A DNA stretch of 64,000 bases from Kutzneria sp. CA-103260 (GCF_018263855.1 NZ_CP073318.1:992001-1056000), one strand, 5' to 3'; numbered from the stretch's first letter, positions 44,597 to 53,904 are shown. The notes: a model not told the origin generated them from the sequence alone. Numbers and translations are program-made.

Positions 44597-45916
44597 TCAG
44601 GGGCACACCGGGTGGGGGAGTTCCCTCGCGGCGGCGCGGCTGGTGTTCCACTCGCGCCAGTCGTCCGCCGGGAGTTGCTGCCACGGCGTGGCGCAGGCCT
44701 TCAGCCGGTCCGGCAGTCCGTCCAGCGCCGGCAGGATGTCCACCGACAGCCCGGACAGGTACAGCGTGTCCAGCCGTTGGGTCTGCTGCCAGCGCTGCAC
44801 GTCCTGGCGGGCCACCACGTATTCCGGGTTCAGCGCCGCCAGCACCAGCAGCGCGGCGATGCCCGTGGTGAGCATGCCCTTGGGCAGCCACCGGCCGCTC
44901 AGCCGCACGCCGGCCACGATCACCATGACGTACACCAGCCCGAGCCAGATTTCGCACGCCTCCACCAGAAGCCGCAGCACGGTGAAGCCGTACGCCTCCT
45001 GATAGGCCCACATGCGACTCAACGCCGACGCCACCACGATCAGCGTCAGCAGCGACAGCGCGCCAAGAATTCCCCTGAGCCACAACCTATCCGTGGCTGA
45101 TTCACGGGGCGCGACCCGGGCCGTGACGCCGATGACCGCCAGGGTCAGCACCGTGACCGCGGTGAGCTGCCAGAAGGCCGTACGGGCGTACTGGGCGTAG
45201 GTCAGATCGGCGGTCCGCATCACGTAATCGCTGCCGCCGAACCAGGAAACCATTTGCACGCCAACAAACACCGCGAACAGCGCCACCAGCATGCCGACCG
45301 GGACCGCCCACTCCAGACGGCGGACCACCGCCTGACTCGGCCGGGGTACCCGCTGACGTACGTGCGGACGCAGCGTCCCGGCGGCGACCAAACCGCCGCA
45401 GCAGAACAGGAACAGCGTGCGGAACGTCGAGCCGATGTCCACTGTGGGCGAACTGTCGCGGATCAGCGCGGCGAAGTCCGGGTCGGCCGCCGCGAACAGC
45501 GCGCCGAAGATCGCCACCATGGTCACGCCGATCCCGATCGACACCGTCATCCGCCCGCCACCGCGGATCCGGCCGAATCCCTTGGTCAGGGAAGGAAACG
45601 CCCGCATCGCGCCGAACACCAGCGCCGTGACCGTGCGGCCACCGCTCACCGCCAGCGACGCCGTGACCAGCGCCGCCAGCAGGCACAGCGTGAACAGCCA
45701 TCCCGCGGCCCGCACCGTGCCCACGCCCACCAGCAGCACCGTGACCGCCGCCCACCCGATGCTGATCAGCTTCGGCCGGCTGATCTGCGTGCACACCACC
45801 ACGATCAGCAGCAGCGCGGCCAGCAGCCAGCCGACCCCCGGTCTGTCCAGCGGCACCAGGGCGGCGGTCACCACTCCGGCCAGCAACACCGGCCACGGCT
45901 TCGGGGCAGGATTCAT
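44597..45916 (-). CDS. DUF4173-type multi-pass membrane protein
   Basis: A 439-residue protein with about eleven membrane segments, starting at 45916 (MNPAPKPWPVLLAGVVTAAL). The central FGRIRGGGRMTVSIGIGVTM, then IFGALFAAADPDFAAL, and the later MWAYQEAYGFTVLRLLVE segments match the DUF4173/DUF4153 membrane family of actinobacteria. A hydrophilic C-terminal domain (YLSGLSVDILPALDGLPDRL) lies outside the membrane. Function unknown. It is upstream of a 114-bp inverted-repeat element and downstream of the two-component genes on the same strand. Confidence 0.85.
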   Translation of the reverse strand: MNPAPKPWPVLLAGVVTAALVPLDRPGVGWLLAALLLIVVVCTQISRPKLISIGWAAVTVLLVGVGTVRAAGWLFTLCLLAALVTASLAVSGGRTVTALVFGAMRAFPSLTKGFGRIRGGGRMTVSIGIGVTMVAIFGALFAAADPDFAALIRDSSPTVDIGSTFRTLFLFCCGGLVAAGTLRPHVRQRVPRPSQAVVRRLEWAVPVGMLVALFAVFVGVQMVSWFGGSDYVMRTADLTYAQYARTAFWQLTAVTVLTLAVIGVTARVAPRESATDRLWLRGILGALSLLTLIVVASALSRMWAYQEAYGFTVLRLLVEACEIWLGLVYVMVIVAGVRLSGRWLPKGMLTTGIAALLVLAALNPEYVVARQDVQRWQQTQRLDTLYLSGLSVDILPALDGLPDRLKACATPWQQLPADDWREWNTSRAAARELPHPVCP

Positions 45917-45945
45917 CACAACTCCAAACCAGCTCTGAGGTATGC

Positions 45946-46059
45946 GTGTCTCCAAGACCCACAAACCCCGGGAAATGAGGTCGCCAACGACTGCAAACCC
46001 GGTCGGGTTTGCAGCACTCAGCGGTGTCGACGGCGGGGGTTTGGGGGTCTTGGAGACAC
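45946..46059. repeat. 114-bp element with 24-bp terminal inverted repeats and an internal hairpin
   Basis: The end arms 45946-45969 and 46036-46059 are inverted repeats matching 23 of 24 (GTGTCTCCAAGACCCACAAA... on the left). A second perfect palindrome, 11-bp arms, lies inside (45991-46001 with 46004-46014; CTGCAAACCCG). No target-site duplication is obvious. It looks like a miniature inverted-repeat element or a double-hairpin RNA. Confidence 0.65.
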
Positions 46060-46073
46060 CCAAACGTTGGTTG

Positions 46074-47099
46074 TCAGGAGGGGGAGGGGAGGGTGACGCG
46101 GATCCGGCAGCCCTTGCGGCCGGGGTCGACCACGGCGATGGTGCCGCCGTGCAGGTCCACCACCCACTGGGCGATGGCCAGCCCCAAACCGGTTCCGCCG
46201 TCGCCGGAGCGCTCGCCGCGGGTGAACCGCTCGAACACCCGGTGCCGGTCGGCGGCGGCGATGCCCGGGCCCTCGTCGACCACCTCGATCACGGTGTGAT
46301 CGGCGTGAGCGACGGCCTGCACCCGCACGAGACCGCCGCGCGGGCCGTGCCGGGAGGCGTTGTCCAGCAGATTGGCCACGACCTGGTGCAGCCGTCCCCG
46401 GTCGGCGAACACCACGGCGTCGGCCGGCTCGACCTTCACCTCGAACCGGGTGCTGCGGCCGGCGACCTCGGCCTCCGCGACCATGTCGGCCAGCAGCGGG
46501 GCCAGCTCCAGCTCCTCCCGGGCCAGCGTCAGCACGCCGGCGTCCAACCGGGACAGGTCCAGCAGGTCCTCGACGAGCCGCCCGAGCCGCTGGGTCTGGG
46601 CCAGCGCGGTGCTCATGGTCGACGGGTCGGCCGGGGTCACGCCGTCGACGACGTTCTCCAGCACGGCCTGCAGCGCGGTGATGGGCGTGCGCAGCTCGTG
46701 GGACACGTTGGCGATGAGATCCCGCCGTTGCTGGTCGGCCGCGCCCAGGTCGGCGGCCATCTGGTTGAACGCGACGGCCAGCTCGCCGACCTCGTCCCGG
46801 GTGGTGGCCCGCACCCGCACCTCGTACTCGCCGTGGGCGATGGCCTTGGCCGACGCGGTCATCGCCCGCAGCGGTCGGGTCATGCCGTGGGCCAGCACCT
46901 GTGAGGTGACCAGGGCCAGCGCGATGGCCACGACCGAGGTCCACGGCGGCAGCCAGCCGATCTGCCACCAGAAGAAGGCCAGCGCCGTGGCGCCGGAGGC
47001 GACCACCACGATGCCCAGCTTGAGCTTGATCGACCGCACCGGGTCCAGCGGCCGGGGCAGCATCCGCAGCAGCGCCACCACCCGGTTCACCAGGTTCAC
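46074..47099 (-). CDS. Sensor histidine kinase
   Basis: A 341-residue HisKA-type kinase starting at GTG 47099 (overlapping the response-regulator stop). Two membrane helices (GIVVVASGATALAFFWW and SVVAIALALVTSQVLA) are separated by fewer than ten residues, so it has essentially no extracytoplasmic domain. HAMP domain (GMTRPLRAMTASAKAIAHGE), phospho-acceptor H134 in NVSHELRTPI, N box LLDNASRHG, G1 DEGPGIA and G2 GTGLGLAI are all present. It belongs to the intramembrane-sensing type and pairs with the OmpR-type regulator next to it. Confidence 0.94.
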   Translation of the reverse strand: MNLVNRVVALLRMLPRPLDPVRSIKLKLGIVVVASGATALAFFWWQIGWLPPWTSVVAIALALVTSQVLAHGMTRPLRAMTASAKAIAHGEYEVRVRATTRDEVGELAVAFNQMAADLGAADQQRRDLIANVSHELRTPITALQAVLENVVDGVTPADPSTMSTALAQTQRLGRLVEDLLDLSRLDAGVLTLAREELELAPLLADMVAEAEVAGRSTRFEVKVEPADAVVFADRGRLHQVVANLLDNASRHGPRGGLVRVQAVAHADHTVIEVVDEGPGIAAADRHRVFERFTRGERSGDGGTGLGLAIAQWVVDLHGGTIAVVDPGRKGCRIRVTLPSPS

Positions 47100-47794
47100 C
47101 GCGGCACCTCCAGGGCGTAGCCGACGCCGTGCACGGTGCGGATCAGGTCCGCGCCGAGCTTGCGTCGCAACGCCTTGACGTGACTGTCCACGGTCCGGGT
47201 GCCGGCGGCCTCGCCCCAGCCCCACACCTCGGCCAGCAGCCGCTCCCGCGGCAGCACCGCCCGCGGCCGCCCGGCCAGGTGCACCAGCAGCTGGAACTCG
47301 GTCGGCGTCAGGTGCACCTCCGCGCCCGACCGGTGCACCCGCCGCTCGATCACGTCGATCTCCAGGTCGGCCAGCACGATCCGGCGGCCGTCCAGCTGCT
47401 CGGACCGCCCGGCCCGGCGCAGCAGGGCGTGCACCCGGGCGGCCAGCTCCCGGATCGAGAACGGCTTGGTGAGGTAGTCGTCGGCGCCGACGGCCAGCCC
47501 GACCAGCAGATCGGTCTCCTCGTCCCGGGCGGTCAGCATCAGCACCGGGACCGGCCGCTCGGCCTGGATCCGCCGGCACACCTCCAGCCCGTCGAAGCCC
47601 GGCAGCATCACGTCGAGCACCACCAGGTCGGGCCGCCGGGCCGCGGCCGCGGCCACCGCCGACGGCCCGTCGGCGGCGATCTCCACCTCGAAGCCCTCGG
47701 CCCGCAGCCGGTCCGCCACCGACCTGGCGATGGTCGGCTCGTCGTCGACGACCAGCACCCTGCGCTGTCCCCCCGTGCCCTGTCCGTCAGCCAT
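47096..47794 (-). CDS. OmpR-family response regulator
   Basis: A 232-residue regulator. Receiver domain with acidic pocket DDEP (17-20), phospho-acceptor D61 in VVLDVMLPG and the conserved Lys in YLTKPFS; C-terminal winged helix (VHLTPTEFQLLVHLAGRP, then RTVDSHVKALRRKLG). GTGA overlap with the histidine kinase shows translational coupling. The divergent Ser/Thr kinase gene starts 33 bp away, so a shared control region is likely. Confidence 0.95.
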   Translation of the reverse strand: MADGQGTGGQRRVLVVDDEPTIARSVADRLRAEGFEVEIAADGPSAVAAAAARRPDLVVLDVMLPGFDGLEVCRRIQAERPVPVLMLTARDEETDLLVGLAVGADDYLTKPFSIRELAARVHALLRRAGRSEQLDGRRIVLADLEIDVIERRVHRSGAEVHLTPTEFQLLVHLAGRPRAVLPRERLLAEVWGWGEAAGTRTVDSHVKALRRKLGADLIRTVHGVGYALEVPR

Positions 47795-47827
47795 GGGACC
47801 GACCCTAGACGCGGGCCGTGGAGAGCG

Positions 47828-49333
47828 ATGGCGGAAGATGTGAAGGTCTCGTGGAGGGGGTCAGGCAGCGTGAACCGGGTGGTGGCCGACCGGTATGTGA
47901 TCGTCGGCGAGCTGGGCCGGGGCGGCATGGGCGTGGTGTGGCGCGCCGACGACCGGGTCATCGGGCGGCAGGTCGCGCTCAAGGAGATCCAGGTGCCGCC
48001 GGGCGGCATGGAGCGGGTGCTGCGGGAGGCTCGCACGGCGGGCCGGCTCAACGACCCGGGTGTGGTCACGGTGTACGACGTGCTCACCGACCGCGGCTCC
48101 ACCTTCGTGGTGATGGAGTTGGTGGAGGCCCCGACGCTGGCCGACATCATGGCCGCGCAGGGCCCGCTGGACTCGGACCGGGTGGCCAACATCGGCCTGG
48201 CCCTGCTGTCCGCGCTGGAGGTCGCGCACGCGGCCGGCATCGTGCACCGGGACGTCAAACCCAGCAACGTGATGCTGCTGCCCGGCGACCGGGTCAAGCT
48301 GGCCGACTTCGGCATCGCCCGGGCCATGGACGATCCCGGCCACACCAGCAGCGGCGTGCTGGGCTCGCCCGGCTACATGGCCCCCGAGCTGTTCAACGGC
48401 GGCTTCCCCGGGCCCGCCTCGGATCTGTGGGCGCTGGGCGCGACCATGTTCCACGCGGTCGAGGGCCACGGACCGTTCCACCGGGACACCACCGCCGCCA
48501 CCCTGCACGCGATCATGTACGAGGAGCCGCGGCTGCAACTGTGCCGGCGGCCGCTGGCCGACGTGATCATGGGACTGCTGGTCGCCGACCCGTACCAGCG
48601 GTGGCTGCCGGCGCAGGTGCGTCAGGTGCTGTCCGGCGGTCCGCCGCTGACCCCGACCCGGCCGGTGGACCCGTGGGAGGGCGAGCCGAAACCCGGCCGC
48701 CGCAAGGCTTTCCTCATCGGCGGCGCGGCCGCGGCGGCGGTCGCGGTGGCCGCCACCTCGGCGGTGCTGCTGGCCAACTCCGGGCAGCAGGACGGCGTCG
48801 CCTCAGCCGCGGCCGTCAACTCGACGACGGCGACCACCACGGCCGCGCCGACGACGACCACGACCGCCGCCACGACCACCACGACGACGACCACCACGAC
48901 CACGTCGAAAACCACCACCACGAAGACCAAGCCGCCGCTGGCGCTGGTGGTGCTGACCCGATACCACAGCCCGGTCGGCTTCCACTTCAGCGGCACGCCC
49001 AAGGTCGCCACGCCGTCCGGCTTCACCGCCGAGGGGCCGCTCGGCTCGCTGCTGTCCAAGGCCGAGCCCGGCTCGGTCAAGTTCTACGCGTGCAAGATGA
49101 AGACCACCGACGACCACTTCAGCTCGGTGGACCAGACCGGCAAGTGCGAAGGCCAGACCACCGTCGCCCTGCTCGGCTACGTCTTCAAGGACAAGCCGGA
49201 CGGCGTGGTCAGCACCCCGCTGTACCGGTGCAACGCCGGCAACAGCCACTTCGACTCGGTGATCGCGAACTGCGAGAGCCCGAAGGTGGTCAAGGAAGGC
49301 ACGCTCGGATACGTGGTGTCCGCGGACGGGTAG
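47828..49333 (+). CDS. PknB-like transmembrane Ser/Thr protein kinase
   Basis: A 501-residue kinase with all catalytic elements: Gly loop GRGGMGVVW, K52 in ALKE, HRDVKPSN, DFG (LADFGIARAM), activation loop with Ser/Thr and APE (GSPGYMAPE). A membrane helix (about residues 297-318) leads to a 40-residue Thr-rich linker and an extracytoplasmic C-terminal domain of about 130 residues with four Cys (FYACKMKTTDD, GKCEG, LYRCNAG, NCESP) and no PASTA repeats. ATG 47828 follows GGAG; GTG 47870 with GGAGGGG is an alternative start. It is a canonical RD kinase, unlike the two at 32181 and 43018. Confidence 0.93.
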   Translation: MAEDVKVSWRGSGSVNRVVADRYVIVGELGRGGMGVVWRADDRVIGRQVALKEIQVPPGGMERVLREARTAGRLNDPGVVTVYDVLTDRGSTFVVMELVEAPTLADIMAAQGPLDSDRVANIGLALLSALEVAHAAGIVHRDVKPSNVMLLPGDRVKLADFGIARAMDDPGHTSSGVLGSPGYMAPELFNGGFPGPASDLWALGATMFHAVEGHGPFHRDTTAATLHAIMYEEPRLQLCRRPLADVIMGLLVADPYQRWLPAQVRQVLSGGPPLTPTRPVDPWEGEPKPGRRKAFLIGGAAAAAVAVAATSAVLLANSGQQDGVASAAAVNSTTATTTAAPTTTTTAATTTTTTTTTTTSKTTTTKTKPPLALVVLTRYHSPVGFHFSGTPKVATPSGFTAEGPLGSLLSKAEPGSVKFYACKMKTTDDHFSSVDQTGKCEGQTTVALLGYVFKDKPDGVVSTPLYRCNAGNSHFDSVIANCESPKVVKEGTLGYVVSADG

Positions 49334-49450
49334 CGGGCGTTGGGCCGGGCGGCGACGGTGTTTTTCCCGTCATGGGGTCACGCCCGGCCACGTACCGTGA
49401 AACCGGCCAGCCCCCGTTTCACCCCCCCGTGACGGGGTCCGGCCCGCTGT

Positions 49451-49480
49451 CCCCGGCTCCCCACCCTTCTGGAGCCGGGG
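49451..49480. terminator. Shared terminator between convergent genes
   Basis: A perfect 10-bp stem (49451-49460 with 49471-49480; CCCCGGCTCC) with a 10-nt loop lies in the 159-bp gap between the kinase and the convergent oxidoreductase gene, and can serve both. Confidence 0.6.
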
Positions 49481-49492
49481 CAGCCCCCGGAA

Positions 49493-52400
49493 TCAGCGCA
49501 CCGGCTGCGGGCGTTTGCCCAGCTCGGCGACCAGGTTCGCCAGCTCGGCCCGGTACTTGCGGACCGATTCGACCTTGATGTCCTCGTAGCCGCGGACCAT
49601 GTCGGGCAGGTCGGCGATGCGTAGCGCCAGCTCCTCGGGAGCGCCGGCCAGGCGGCCGACGACGGCGACGTACTCGGTGATCAGGTCACGCTCCAGACGG
49701 CGCACCGCGGCGTAGCCGAACAGGTCGAGGCGGCCGCCGCGCAGGCGGCGCATCGACCGCAGGACCCGGAACGCGGGGCCGGCGGTGCGGCCCAGGGCCA
49801 GCTTGCGGCGCATGCCCATGGCCCGCAGCAGCGGCGGGTGCAGCATGACCTTCACCTTGGCGTCCGGGCCGAACTGCTGGCGCACGGCCGGATCGAGATG
49901 CAGACGGGCCACCTCGTACTCGTCCTTGTACGCCATCAGCTTGTAGAGCTGGCGCGCCACGACCTCCCGCACCGCCGCGTTCTCCACCCCGGCGAGAACG
50001 TCGACATAGCGGCGGGCGTAGCGCGAGTCCTGGTAGCCGATCAGGTCCGCGGTCCTGGTCAGCGCGGTGGCCGAGTCGATGCCGGCGGCGGCGAGGATCT
50101 CCTTGGCCTGGGCCATGAACGGCTCGGCTCGCAGGAGTCCGTCCTCGGTGCTCTCGGCCTGGGTCGCCCAGCCCGGTTCGAGCACGAGCTTGCGGCCGGC
50201 CTGGAACGCCTGGATCGTGCTGGCCACGCCGACGCCGTTCTGCTCGATGGCCGCCTCGATCGACGCGGCGCTCATCGGCAGCAGCCCCGACTGGTAGGCC
50301 GCGCCGATGACCAGGAAGTTAGCCGCGGTGGTGGAGCCGAACAGCCGGGCGGCGACGCCGAGCGCGTCCACGGCGACCATGCGGCCGCCGATGGTGCGGT
50401 CCGCGATCGTGCCCAGAAGCGTTGTGCTGGCCGGCAAAACCTTCGACGGGTCGGTGACGGTCTCGCCGGTCGGCGTCTGGCTGGTCGAGACCACCGCGAC
50501 CGTACGGTCCGGCGCGCAACGGTCCAGATTGGACGGTGCCGTGGCCGCGAGGGCGTCGAACGCCAGGTAGGTGTCGGCAGCGCCCAGGCCGACCAGACCT
50601 GGCCGCTCCCGGTGCTCGGGGCCGATCCGCAGGTGCGACACCACCGCACCGGCCTTCTGGCTCAGGCCGGTCTGGTCCATCGCGCGGGCGTCCAGGCCGT
50701 CCAGCAGCGCCGCGCCGGCCAGCACCTGGTTGGCCGTCACCACACCGGTTCCGCCGACGCCGACCAGCACCACGTTGGCCTGACCGGGTTTCTGCGCCGG
50801 CTCGGGCAGGTCACCGGCCAGCTGTGGCGGCGTGACCTTGGCCTTGGCCTTCCCAGGCACCACCGTCATGAACGACGGGCAGTCACCCAGCAGGCAGGAG
50901 AAGTCCTTGTTGCAGGAGGTCTGGTCGATCCTGGTCTTGCGGCCGAACTCCGTCTCCACCGGCTCCACGCTGAGGCAATTGGACTTCGCGCCGCAGTCGC
51001 CGCAGCCCTCGCAGACCGCCTCGTTGATGAACACGCGCTGCGCCGGCTCGGGAGCCTTGCCGCGCTTGCGCTTCCGCCGCGTCTCGGCCGCACACGCCTG
51101 GTCATAGAGTAGGACTGTCGTGCCTGTGACAGTCCGCAACTCGCGTTGTACGGCATCCAGATCGTCACGATGCCGGACAGTCACGCCCGATGCCCAGGCG
51201 GTGCCGCGCGGGTACTTGCCCGGATCATCAGCCACCACAACGATTTTCGCCACACCCTCGGCGTGCAGCAGATGCGTCACGCCGACCGGGTCGATGCCGC
51301 CGTCGGCGTCCTGGCCGCCGGTCATCGCCACCGCGCTGTTGTAGAGCAGCTTGAACGTGATGTTGGTGCCGGCCGCCACCGCCTGCCGCACGGCCAGGCT
51401 GCCGGAGTGGAAGAACGTGCCGTCGCCGAGGTTCTGGAACATGTGGCCGGCGCCGCTGAACGGGGCCGCGCCGACCCAGGTCGCGCCCTCGCCGCCCATC
51501 TGCGTCATGCCGAGGCTGCGGTCCATGAACGTGGTCATCGCGTGGCAGCCGATGCCCGCGCCGGCCAGCGACCCGTCCGGCACCACCGTGGACCGGTTGT
51601 GCGGGCAGCCCGAGCAGAAGAACGGGGTGCGGCTGACTGCCGTCAGAGTCAGCTGCGGACGCCGCCGCGGCAGCGGGTGCACCGCGTCCACGCCGAACCG
51701 CTCCACCAGCGTTTTGGTCAGGGCCAAGGCGATCCGGTCCGCGTCCAGCTCACCGGTGACCGGGATGAGGTCCTTGCCCCGCACCCGAGGCCGGGTCGAC
51801 AGGTCGTAGAGGGCGTCCCGGACCATCGGCTCCACAAAGGCCCGCTTGTCCTCGACGACCACGATCTCGTCCAGGCCCTCGGCGAACTCGCGCACCGTCT
51901 CCTGGTCCAGCGGGTGCACCATGCCCAGTCGCAGCAGCCGGATTCGGTGGATCTGGTCGTCGATGCCGAGCCGGTGCAGCGCCTCGCGAAGCTCCACATA
52001 GGACCGTCCGACGCCGATGAAGCCGATCCGGGCCCCGTCGCGGGCGCCCTCGATCCGGTTGATCCCGTTGGCCCGCGCGAACGCCGTCGCCGCGGCCAGT
52101 CGGCCGTCCAGCACCTCGCGTTCCATCGCCAGTGCCGCCGGAATGTCCACGCCCGGCTTGTGCGTGGGCTGCCAGGGGCGGCCCAGCCAGCTGAACTCGG
52201 GAACGGTGATCTCCAGTTGCTCCGACGTGTCCACGACCTCGGTCGCGTCGGCGATGCTGGTCAGCACGGTCAGGCCGACCCAGGAGCCGCTGTACCGGGA
52301 CATCTCGATGCCTAGCCGGCCCAGTCGCAGCACGTCGGCCACCGAGGCCGGGGCCAGCACCGGCATGAAGGACTCGGCCAGCGCCATCGCCGAGTTCGAC

Positions 52401-52825
52401 GGCAGCGTCGAGGACTTGCTGGCCGGGTCGTCGCCGGCCACCACCAGCACACCGCCCCGCCGGGTGGTGCCCATCCAGTTGGCGTGCTTGAAGGCGTCCG
52501 ACGAGCGGTCCACGCCCGGGGCCTTGCCGTACCAGAGGCCGAACACCCCGTCGAAGCTCGGATCCGGCAGCTGGGTGCTCAGCTGCGAGCCGTAGACCAC
52601 GGTCGCCGCGAGCTCCTCGTTCACACCCGGCACGAACTTGATGTCGTGCTCCGCGAGCAGCTTGGACTGCTTCAGCAGGAGCTGGTCGAGACCGGCCAGC
52701 GGGGAGCCCCGGTAGCCCGAGACCAGGCCCGCCGTGCGCCAGCCCCGGGCGCGGTCGGCCTCGCTCTGGTCGACGAGCAGCCGGGCCAGCGCGTGCACAC
52801 CGTTGAGCAGCTGCCGATCGGACAC
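49493..52825 (-). CDS. Indolepyruvate ferredoxin oxidoreductase, fused alpha/beta (IorA-IorB type)
   Basis: An 1110-residue fusion. The N-terminal part has pyruvate-ferredoxin-oxidoreductase and TPP-binding domains (LVSGYRGSPLAGLDQLLL; FCSGCPHNRSTVVPDGS; GGEGATWVGAAPFS). A Cys-rich segment (EAVCEGCGDCGAKSNCLS, then SCNKDFSCLLGDCPS) holds iron-sulfur ligands. A gamma-type domain follows (NVVLVGVGGTGVVTANQVLA) and a C-terminal DUF6537-like region ends the protein. It oxidises aryl- or branched 2-oxo acids to acyl-CoA with ferredoxin in amino-acid breakdown. It faces a divergent Lrp-type regulator with a clear palindrome between them. Confidence 0.94.
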   Translation of the reverse strand: MSDRQLLNGVHALARLLVDQSEADRARGWRTAGLVSGYRGSPLAGLDQLLLKQSKLLAEHDIKFVPGVNEELAATVVYGSQLSTQLPDPSFDGVFGLWYGKAPGVDRSSDAFKHANWMGTTRRGGVLVVAGDDPASKSSTLPSNSAMALAESFMPVLAPASVADVLRLGRLGIEMSRYSGSWVGLTVLTSIADATEVVDTSEQLEITVPEFSWLGRPWQPTHKPGVDIPAALAMEREVLDGRLAAATAFARANGINRIEGARDGARIGFIGVGRSYVELREALHRLGIDDQIHRIRLLRLGMVHPLDQETVREFAEGLDEIVVVEDKRAFVEPMVRDALYDLSTRPRVRGKDLIPVTGELDADRIALALTKTLVERFGVDAVHPLPRRRPQLTLTAVSRTPFFCSGCPHNRSTVVPDGSLAGAGIGCHAMTTFMDRSLGMTQMGGEGATWVGAAPFSGAGHMFQNLGDGTFFHSGSLAVRQAVAAGTNITFKLLYNSAVAMTGGQDADGGIDPVGVTHLLHAEGVAKIVVVADDPGKYPRGTAWASGVTVRHRDDLDAVQRELRTVTGTTVLLYDQACAAETRRKRKRGKAPEPAQRVFINEAVCEGCGDCGAKSNCLSVEPVETEFGRKTRIDQTSCNKDFSCLLGDCPSFMTVVPGKAKAKVTPPQLAGDLPEPAQKPGQANVVLVGVGGTGVVTANQVLAGAALLDGLDARAMDQTGLSQKAGAVVSHLRIGPEHRERPGLVGLGAADTYLAFDALAATAPSNLDRCAPDRTVAVVSTSQTPTGETVTDPSKVLPASTTLLGTIADRTIGGRMVAVDALGVAARLFGSTTAANFLVIGAAYQSGLLPMSAASIEAAIEQNGVGVASTIQAFQAGRKLVLEPGWATQAESTEDGLLRAEPFMAQAKEILAAAGIDSATALTRTADLIGYQDSRYARRYVDVLAGVENAAVREVVARQLYKLMAYKDEYEVARLHLDPAVRQQFGPDAKVKVMLHPPLLRAMGMRRKLALGRTAGPAFRVLRSMRRLRGGRLDLFGYAAVRRLERDLITEYVAVVGRLAGAPEELALRIADLPDMVRGYEDIKVESVRKYRAELANLVAELGKRPQPVR

Positions 52826-52905
52826 GTCGAACCTCCCTTAACCCTGCGCAAGTTGGCTAAATTGCACGTCCATCGCGGGCGATGCGCAATATGAGGGTGC
52901 TCTGA

Positions 52906-52922
52906 TTGAGCGATATGCTCAA
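52906..52922. promoter_or_regulatory. Lrp/AsnC operator
   Basis: TTGAGC-GATAT-GCTCAA is a perfect 17-bp palindrome in the 122-bp gap between the oxidoreductase and the Lrp gene. Related TTGC/GCAA-type sequences (TTGCAC at about 52862, TGCGCAA at about 52883) lie beside it, as expected for cooperative Lrp binding. Confidence 0.65.
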
Positions 52923-52947
52923 CGGAGGTGGGTGACTCGACGACGAG

Positions 52948-53430
52948 GTGAGCAGAACGGTGACTCTCGACACACTGGACCTGCGCATACTGCGTGAGCT
53001 GGTGCGACGGCCGCGGGCCGGCATCACCGAGCTGGCCAGCCTGCTCGGCGTAGCCCGCAACACGGCGCACGCCCGCGTCCAGCGCCTCGAACGCGACGGT
53101 GTCATCGGCGCCCGCGGCCGTGAGATCGACATGGCCGCGCTGGGCCTGGAGGTCACCGCGTTCGTCACCCTGGAGGTCGCCCAGGGCCGGCTCAACGAGG
53201 CCGTCGCCGGGCTCAAGACCGTGCCCTACGTCCTGGAGGCGCACGGCATCGCCGGCTCCGGGGACCTGCTGGTGCGGGTCGTGGCCCGCAGCAACCGCCA
53301 CCTCCAGCAGGTCGTCGCCGCCGTGCTGGCCTGTCCCGGCGTGCTGCGCAGCACCACCACCGTCGCGCTCACCGAGCCCGTCGGCTACCGGGTCGACCCG
53401 CTGTTCGAGGTGGTGCCGGTGGAGTCGTAG
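52948..53430 (+). CDS. Lrp/AsnC-family transcriptional regulator
   Basis: A 160-residue regulator: N-terminal HTH (LDLRILRELVRRPRAGITEL, then ASLLGVARNTAHARVQRLER) and a C-terminal RAM ligand domain (LEVTAFVTLEVAQGRLNEAV). GTG 52948 is used; GTG 52960 is in frame and would also suit. It is divergent from the ferredoxin oxidoreductase, a conserved pairing in which the regulator senses amino or 2-oxo acids. Confidence 0.93.
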   Translation: MSRTVTLDTLDLRILRELVRRPRAGITELASLLGVARNTAHARVQRLERDGVIGARGREIDMAALGLEVTAFVTLEVAQGRLNEAVAGLKTVPYVLEAHGIAGSGDLLVRVVARSNRHLQQVVAAVLACPGVLRSTTTVALTEPVGYRVDPLFEVVPVES

Positions 53431-53483
53431 GCCGAATGACGGACGACCGGAGCACGGCTAAGGCATCGTCTGCCCGGTCGGTC

Positions 53484-53873
53484 TCAGCGCGACTTGCTCG
53501 GCTTGGCGTCCCGGTCCTTCAGCCGCTGCTGCTCGTCGCGGAACTCGGCCTGCGTCTCCCGCTCCCGCACCAGCCAGTCCGGGTTCTCGGCCTTGATCTC
53601 GTCGATCTGAGCGGTCGTCAGCGCCTCGGTGATGCCGCCGCGGGCCAGGCCGCCGATGGACACGCCCAGCTTGGCCGCCACCACCGGCCGCGGGTGCGGG
53701 CCGTTGCGGCGCAGGTCGCTCAGCCACTGCGGCGGGTCGGCCTGCAGGGCGTTCAGCTCGTCGCGGGAGACCACACCGTCCCGGAACTCCGCGGGGGTGG
53801 CTTCGAGGTACACACCCAGCTTCTTCGCCGCGGTCGCGGGCTTCATCGTCTGGGGTGTCTTCTGCGACGTCAT
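53484..53873 (-). CDS. DUF5997 family protein
   Basis: A 129-residue soluble protein matching DUF5997: TMKPATAAKKLGVYLEATPA, EFRDGVVSRDELNALQ, PPQWLSDLRRNGPHPRPVVA and GLARGGITEALTTAQIDEIK. Function is unknown. It is divergent from the LysR-type sensor-domain gene, 31 bp away; this pair is commonly kept together in actinobacteria. Confidence 0.88.
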   Translation of the reverse strand: MTSQKTPQTMKPATAAKKLGVYLEATPAEFRDGVVSRDELNALQADPPQWLSDLRRNGPHPRPVVAAKLGVSIGGLARGGITEALTTAQIDEIKAENPDWLVRERETQAEFRDEQQRLKDRDAKPSKSR

Positions 53874-53904
53874 GGGGCCAGCCTACGGCCGGTAGCCTGA
53901 CCCC

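Noticed and set aside
48820..48935. ACC/ACG-rich tract considered as a microsatellite
   Set aside because: It encodes the Thr-rich linker between kinase membrane helix and outer domain.
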